In this document: in pieces, positions 60,063 through 64,000 of the stretch | How the letters are laid out: every line of letters begins with the position of its first letter | Position numbering within the stretch: position 1 is the first letter of the stretch | Source of the DNA: Candidatus Woesearchaeota archaeon | GTDB lineage: Archaea > Nanobdellota > Nanobdellia > Woesearchaeales > UBA10216 | Direction: 5' to 3' | NCBI GenBank assembly: GCA_016192905.1 | Contig: JACPTG010000003.1 | Location: forward strand, 124,001-188,000 | Length of the DNA: 64,000 nt | Notes under the pieces: generated by a model | The model's database searches: none | What the model was told of the DNA's origin: nothing | Seen by the model: only the letters and a program-made list of their open reading frames with translations | Made by a program: the position numbers and the translations under genes

Positions 60063-61817
60063 ATGCCAAGAATTGCGGTCATCGAAAAGGACAAGTGCAA
60101 CCCAACTGGATGTGGGGGGTACCTCTGCATCAGGACATGCCCGCTGAACAGGGCAGGGAAAGAGGCAATTGTTGTCGGAGCAGACGGCAAGGCAGAGATT
60201 CATGAGGAAGTTGTCAACGACGCATGCCAGGTGTGCGTGAAAATCTGCCCTTACGGCGCGATACACATGGTCAACCTGCCTTCTGAGGTTGGAAACCCAC
60301 TGCATAAGTACGGCCGCGACGGGTTCAGGCTCTACAGCCTGCCTTACCCGATTTTTGGCAAAGTTGTCGGCATCCTGGGCGTCAACGGAATTGGAAAAAG
60401 CGTTGCCATTAAAATCCTGGCCCAGGTTGAGTCCCCAAACTTTGCAAGGGACAAGCCGGCTGACATGCAAGAAATAATAGACCACTTCAAGGGCACCGAG
60501 GCCCAGCTTTTTTTCCAGAAGGTGCGCGACGGCAATATAAAGGTAGCGTACAAGCCGCAGGCTGTTGACCTTCTTCCAAGGGCTGCCGCAGGCAAGGTCA
60601 GGGACCTGCTTTTGAAGGTTGATGAGCAGGGCCGGTTTGAAAAAGTTGTCTCAGACCTGGAACTGAAGGATTTCCTGGATAACGAGCTGTCGCAGATTTC
60701 AGGAGGCGAGCTGCAGAGGGTTGCCCTCGCCGCAACCGCGCTGAAGGCAGCTAATTTGTTCATTTTTGACGAGCCCTCAACTTACCTGGACATCCGGCAA
60801 AGAATCAAGATGAGCGGATTTGTGCAAAGCCTTTCAACTGCTGACTCCGGCGTAATCGCGGTTGAGCATGACCTAATAATCCTCGACTACATCGCTGACC
60901 TTGTGCATGTAATGTACGGCGAGTCAGGAGCCTATGGCGTCGTAAGCCTTCCCAAGGCGACGAGAAACGCCATAAACAGCTACCTTGCGGGAATGCTCAG
61001 GGAAGAGAATGTCAGGTTCAGGGCTTACCCGATAAAATTCAAGCAGGGCCTTCCACAATCAGCAGGCAAGCCAATCAGGCTGGTGGGCTGGACTGAGGTG
61101 AAGAAGGCATTAGGCTCCTTTAGCCTATCTGCGGAGCCAGGCAGCTTCAACAGGCATGAAGTCGTTGGAATTGTCGGTGAGAATGGAATCGGAAAGACCA
61201 CGTTTATCAGGATGCTCGCAGGCGTGCTGAAGCAGGACTCCGGCGAGCTTGACAGCCAGGTCAAGGTCAGCTACAAGGCTCAGTACATCAGCACAGAATC
61301 TGAGGAGTCTGTCGCATCCATCCTTTCAAACGCGGTTGACAAGCATGAAGCCCGGATTATCAGGCCTCTTGACCTGAAGAACCTTCTCCTGAGGCCCCTC
61401 AGCAAGCTGTCTGGCGGCGAGCTTCAGAGAGTGGCCATCGCCGCCTGCCTCGCAAGGGAAGCTGACCTTTACCTGCTGGATGAGCCATCCGCCTACCTTG
61501 ACGTAGAGCAGCGGCTTCTTGTCGCCAAAGTGATAAGGGAATTCGCAGACACTTTCGGGAAAACCGCAGTTGTGGTGGACCATGACCTGCTCTTCATAGA
61601 CCAGATTTCAGACAGGCTGATGGTATTCACCGGCAGGCCAGCTGTCAGCGGGCACGCAACCGGGCCGCTGCCTGTTGAGGATGGCATGAACAGCTTCCTG
61701 GCAGAGCTTGGAATAACAATGCGCCGCGACCCTGAAAGCAAAAGGCCAAGGATTAACAAGCAGGACTCACAGCTTGACAGGAAGCAAAGGGCTGAAGGGA
61801 AGCTTTACGGCGGGTGA
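60063..61817 (+). CDS. rli1: ribosome recycling ATPase ABCE1/Rli1
   Basis: Splits terminated ribosomes into subunits. An N-terminal ferredoxin-like domain has the cysteines for two 4Fe-4S clusters (CNPTGCGGYLCIRTCP and CQVCVKICPYGAI). Two ABC domains follow: Walker A LGVNGIGKSVAIK and VGENGIGKTTFIR, signatures ISGGELQRVALAA and LSGGELQRVAIAA, with hinge regions typical of ABCE1. 584 aa is normal. Essential in archaea and eukaryotes. Monocistronic. Confidence 0.97.
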   Translation: MPRIAVIEKDKCNPTGCGGYLCIRTCPLNRAGKEAIVVGADGKAEIHEEVVNDACQVCVKICPYGAIHMVNLPSEVGNPLHKYGRDGFRLYSLPYPIFGKVVGILGVNGIGKSVAIKILAQVESPNFARDKPADMQEIIDHFKGTEAQLFFQKVRDGNIKVAYKPQAVDLLPRAAAGKVRDLLLKVDEQGRFEKVVSDLELKDFLDNELSQISGGELQRVALAATALKAANLFIFDEPSTYLDIRQRIKMSGFVQSLSTADSGVIAVEHDLIILDYIADLVHVMYGESGAYGVVSLPKATRNAINSYLAGMLREENVRFRAYPIKFKQGLPQSAGKPIRLVGWTEVKKALGSFSLSAEPGSFNRHEVVGIVGENGIGKTTFIRMLAGVLKQDSGELDSQVKVSYKAQYISTESEESVASILSNAVDKHEARIIRPLDLKNLLLRPLSKLSGGELQRVAIAACLAREADLYLLDEPSAYLDVEQRLLVAKVIREFADTFGKTAVVVDHDLLFIDQISDRLMVFTGRPAVSGHATGPLPVEDGMNSFLAELGITMRRDPESKRPRINKQDSQLDRKQRAEGKLYGG

Positions 61818-61820
61818 CTG

Positions 61821-61877
61821 TTCGTTGGTGGTTTGTGGTTAGTAGTTTTTGGTTCGTAGTTTGTAGTTGGTGGTGGG
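61821..61877 (+). repeat. degenerate TTGGTGGT-type tract, copy 3
   Basis: Begins four bases after the ABCE1 stop: GTTCGTTGGTGGTTTGTGGT, then TAGTAGTTTTTGGTTCGTAG and TTTGTAGTTGGTGGTGGG. It runs straight into element copy C1. Confidence 0.6.
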
Positions 61878-61879
61878 CA

Positions 61880-61959
61880 AGGCAGTGTACGAAGCCAGTC
61901 AGTACACGTGGCGAGCCTCCGGTTAGGGGCTGCTGAATCTGAGGTGGCCACAGGCTGCT
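61880..61959 (-). repeat. intergenic repeat element, copy C1 (left part)
   Basis: Read on the minus strand from 61959: AGCAGCCTGTGGCCACCTCA then GATTCAGCAGCCCC and GTGTACTGACTGGCTTCGTA, matching the left halves of copies A and B. The right terminus is missing and replaced by the TTGGTGGT tract. Confidence 0.65.
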
Positions 61960-62012
61960 AATTGTTAAGAGTTTTTTAAGTGATTTCTGCGGATGAACAG
62001 GCAAAAAACTTA

Positions 62013-62090
62013 CTGGCAGGCTGACTCTTCGTGGACTAACGCAAGGGTGTACCAACCTAAGGCCAACGAAATGAACCGTAGCCAGTGGAA
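62013..62090 (-). repeat. intergenic repeat element, copy C2 (right part)
   Basis: Plus-strand GGCAGGCTGACTCTTCGTGG is the reverse complement of the family's right end. The match continues weakly to about 62085, where the 3' end of the next gene cuts it off. With C1, 53 bases away, it gives two successive minus-oriented copies, each incomplete. Confidence 0.6.
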
Positions 62091-62096
62091 AAAAGG

Positions 62097-62450
62097 TTAA
62101 CCACTCCTATCAATCATATGGCGCCTGACGTTAAGCACGTTATCGAGCACTTCCTCCAGCCTGGCCCAGTACAAAGCAGCTCCCACTCCAACATAATCCG
62201 TGAGAAGGTCATCCAACCTCGCTGTCCCGCCGAGGCTTTCTCCGAAGACGCTCATCTGCGAGGTCAGCCCCGAAGCATCCAAAGTCTCCTTGAAGCAGCC
62301 AGCTGCTATGGCCACAAGCCCAGCCCTGGCTCCAGCCTGCAAAGGCGAGTAACCAAGACTGCCACTGCGCAGCCCCCTGTAAGCAGCGTAGGCAACTACA
62401 GCGCTGGCCGCCACATGGAGCAAGGGCTTGTAAGGGTCTATGAGGCTCAT
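62097..62450 (-). CDS. membrane-associated protein, hypothetical
   Basis: 117 aa. Hydrophobic segments near residues 9-27 (LLHVAASAVVAYAAYRGL) and 38-52 (AGARAGLVAIAAGCFKE), a more polar middle, and a weakly hydrophobic stretch at 85-96. It could be two or three short membrane helices. Not recognised. Followed by the next membrane orphan in the same direction 68 bases upstream. Confidence 0.5.
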   Translation of the reverse strand: MSLIDPYKPLLHVAASAVVAYAAYRGLRSGSLGYSPLQAGARAGLVAIAAGCFKETLDASGLTSQMSVFGESLGGTARLDDLLTDYVGVGAALYWARLEEVLDNVLNVRRHMIDRSG

Positions 62451-62518
62451 TGCAGTGTTCTCGCTGGCAGACTCAAGGCAGCATAAAAAGCTTTGGGGCT
62501 TTCAAAAAAATAAAAAGG

Positions 62519-63037
62519 TTACTGCCTGTTTGCGTTGTAGGCTGCTATTCCCTTGCCAATGCCTTCGCCCAAAGCCCTGAATGGAGGAGCAATAATTTCC
62601 TTGCCAACAAAAATAGCTCCAACCATGGTTGGCATCAGCGTGCGCATTGAGTTCCCAAGTCCAGACTGTCCAGTCACGAGCTGTTGGGCTGAATTGACTG
62701 CATCGCCAAGGCCGTAGCCACTTCCTATATACAGGTTGTGGAAGGCTCCTGAGATTAGCGGCGCTCCGGCGGTCAACTGGCTTGCCCATTGCGTTGCCTG
62801 GTTGGCAACCCAAGGCATCCCATCTCCAACAGCCCACCCCGCCACATACGCTGAGGCAGCACCCAGGCCGTAAAGCATAAGCTTATAGGTTGTAGCGCTG
62901 ACCCCACCCTTTACCACAGAAACCGCGGCTTCCGCAACATTGCCCGGGCTGTCAACTTCCAGCCTGTCTTCAATTGACGTAACCAAATCCTTGCGCCAGG
63001 CGTTCCTTACTCCGCCCATAGCGCCAGCCATCACCAT
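62519..63037 (-). CDS. membrane-associated protein, hypothetical
   Basis: 172 aa, Gly/Ala-rich, with hydrophobic stretches around residues 50-68 (TYKLMLYGLGAASAYVAGWA) and 130-150 (RTLMPTMVGAIFVGKEIIAP), and an N-terminal charged region. Not recognised. The composition resembles the upstream-transcribed neighbour at 62097 and the small membrane protein at 29088. A good ribosome binding site (GGTGGGAG) precedes the ATG at 63037. Confidence 0.5.
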   Translation of the reverse strand: MVMAGAMGGVRNAWRKDLVTSIEDRLEVDSPGNVAEAAVSVVKGGVSATTYKLMLYGLGAASAYVAGWAVGDGMPWVANQATQWASQLTAGAPLISGAFHNLYIGSGYGLGDAVNSAQQLVTGQSGLGNSMRTLMPTMVGAIFVGKEIIAPPFRALGEGIGKGIAAYNANRQ

Positions 63038-63137
63038 ACTCCCACCTCTTTTTTTTCCCTATTTTATGGCATTAGAGCCAACCTTAAACAGGGGCAAGCA
63101 GGGTTTATAGTTCTATGGCTTAAATTATATTTGGCAG

Positions 63138-63167
63138 TTAAATTAAACTTATACTGATTTAATTTAA
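63138..63167. promoter_or_regulatory. AT-rich perfect inverted repeat upstream of the AbrB-PhoU gene
   Basis: TTAAATTAAA (63138-63147) and TTTAATTTAA (63158-63167) flank CTTATACTGA. The motif TTATACTGAT recurs at 63221-63230, closer to the gene. With the TATA at 63236-63247, this looks like a two-site operator region for an autoregulated DNA-binding protein. Confidence 0.45.
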
Positions 63168-63235
63168 TATTGGACTGATGAGTTTATATTTTACAGCTTA
63201 GTTAAATTACGTACGATTTGTTTATACTGATAGAT

Positions 63236-63247
63236 AAATTTATATAC
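63236..63247 (+). promoter_or_regulatory. TATA element of the AbrB-PhoU gene
   Basis: AAATTTATATAC lies about 25 bases before ATG 63269. Confidence 0.55.
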
Positions 63248-63268
63248 ATCCGCAGAATGCGCTGCCTT

Positions 63269-64000
63269 ATGAAAAGAAGGCTCATACAGATTGGGAAATC
63301 CACGCTGCTGCTTTCAGTTCCCAGGGACTGGGTGAAGAGCAACAACCTGGCCAAGGGCGATGAGGTGGATATAAATGCCGTGCAAGAGAAGCTTATAATC
63401 AGTTCTGAATCAAAGCCTGCAAGGGAAAAGATAAGCGTTGATATTTCCGAGTATAAGGACATGCTGCCAAGGCTTGTATACGCCATATACAGGGCAGGCT
63501 ATGACGAGGTTGAGCTGCGGTCAAATAATCCAGAGGAGATGAACCGCATAAAGTCCGTTATCTGGAAGGAGACTGTCGGGTTTGAGATAATGGATCAGGG
63601 AAAGGATTTTTGCAGAATTATAAACTTAACCGGGAAGCTTGATGACCTCCCCCATATTCTCCGCCGCCTCTTCCTGGTTACCCTTACAATAAGTGAAGAG
63701 GCATGCAATTCTGTCAAGCAGAAATCAGGCTATGATAATATCCTCTATCTGGAAAAGGAGAACAACCGGATCTCCACTACACTCATCCGGGCAATGAACA
63801 AGTTTGGCTCGCACGGATACAAGAAGACAGGCCCTCTTTACTATATTGTGCAGGAGCTTGAGAGGATTGGTGACCAGTATAAGTTTTTGGCGCAGCACTT
63901 CATCGAAGCTGACGGCAAGGCAGAGGTTCGGCCCGCCATTGCTGAACTGCTCACTGATGTATCAGTTCTTCTGCGGCAGGCGTATGAGCTATTTTACAAG
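63269..64000 (+). CDS. AbrB-PhoU domain regulator, 3'-truncated by window edge
   Basis: The open frame starts at ATG 63269 and runs past the window end without a stop. Residues 1-45 are a SpoVT/AbrB DNA-binding domain (MKRRLIQIGKSTLLLSVPRD, NNLAKGDEVDINAVQ). The rest has the helical PhoU pattern (YDNILYLEKENNRISTTLIR, then LYYIVQELERIGDQYKFLAQ). This archaeal fusion family is linked to phosphate uptake control, but a phosphate target cannot be confirmed here. At least 244 aa are visible; family members are about 330. Confidence 0.85.
   Translation, partial: MKRRLIQIGKSTLLLSVPRDWVKSNNLAKGDEVDINAVQEKLIISSESKPAREKISVDISEYKDMLPRLVYAIYRAGYDEVELRSNNPEEMNRIKSVIWKETVGFEIMDQGKDFCRIINLTGKLDDLPHILRRLFLVTLTISEEACNSVKQKSGYDNILYLEKENNRISTTLIRAMNKFGSHGYKKTGPLYYIVQELERIGDQYKFLAQHFIEADGKAEVRPAIAELLTDVSVLLRQAYELFYK

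Overview
The window is archaeal. It carries eukaryote-like and archaeal informational genes (prefoldin alpha, FtsY, eS1, eL41, class I LysRS, archaeal-type GluRS, thermosome, ABCE1/Rli1, a histone-fold protein, a Dph6-like ligase). Three tRNA genes have bulge-helix-bulge introns. Many genes have TATA elements (TTTAAATA-like) about 25 nt before the first ATG, which suggests leaderless transcripts. Core genes are interleaved with many short orphan genes, genes overlap by ATGA, and a bacterial-type gyrB and a DPANN-style type IV pilus operon are present. I infer a DPANN-type archaeon (Woesearchaeota, Pacearchaeota, Micrarchaeota or Diapherotrites-like). No rRNA is present to settle the phylum.

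Layout. 1-2323: prs (5' end outside the window), pfdA, ftsY. 2320-5079: orphan genes and a truncated Hel308-like helicase. 5324-9289: proton-pumping pyrophosphatase, an orphan, and a secreted HtrA-like protease. 9384-9936: first DUF4258/zinc-ribbon-AbrB toxin-antitoxin-like pair. 9969-13453: GluRS, an HPF-like protein, an HhH protein. 13450-21117: two clusters that together encode acetyl-CoA to isopentenyl diphosphate by the classical mevalonate route. 21226-23651: a tiny acidic protein, an RHH-nucleotidyltransferase fusion and a phosphohexomutase. 23632-25492: a truncated thioredoxin, an AbrB protein, tRNA-Lys, a LAGLIDADG endonuclease and a stray tRNA 3' half. 26139-32595: LysRS, Dph6-like, GyrB, eS1. 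32670-38675: pilus operon. 38928-44688: orphans, tRNA-Met, HIT, CsaA-like, EamA, MazG, tRNA-Ala, tRNA-Ile, Ni-superoxide dismutase with its protease, the second toxin-antitoxin pair, tRNA-Glu. 45279-51375: eL41, a secreted lysozyme-like giant, histone-fold protein, coiled-coil pair, DUF167, thermosome with DUF3467. 51662-56698: an AT-rich three-gene island, retropepsin-like protein, cupredoxin-like protein, HTH-nuclease, orphans. 56667-63037: MacB-like ABC exporter, ABCE1, two membrane orphans. 63269-end: AbrB-PhoU regulator, running off the window.

Most notable: tRNA-Lys(CUU), tRNA-Met(CAU) and tRNA-Ile(UAU) each need removal of two introns, and five of the six sites fit the 3-nt bulge / 4-bp helix / 3-nt bulge geometry by hand, four of them with every helix position paired. 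Other highlights are a family of 160-205 bp intergenic elements with short terminal inverted repeats, small genes easily missed (eL41 and four small ORFs), the Ni-SOD pair, and the paralogous zinc-ribbon-AbrB modules.
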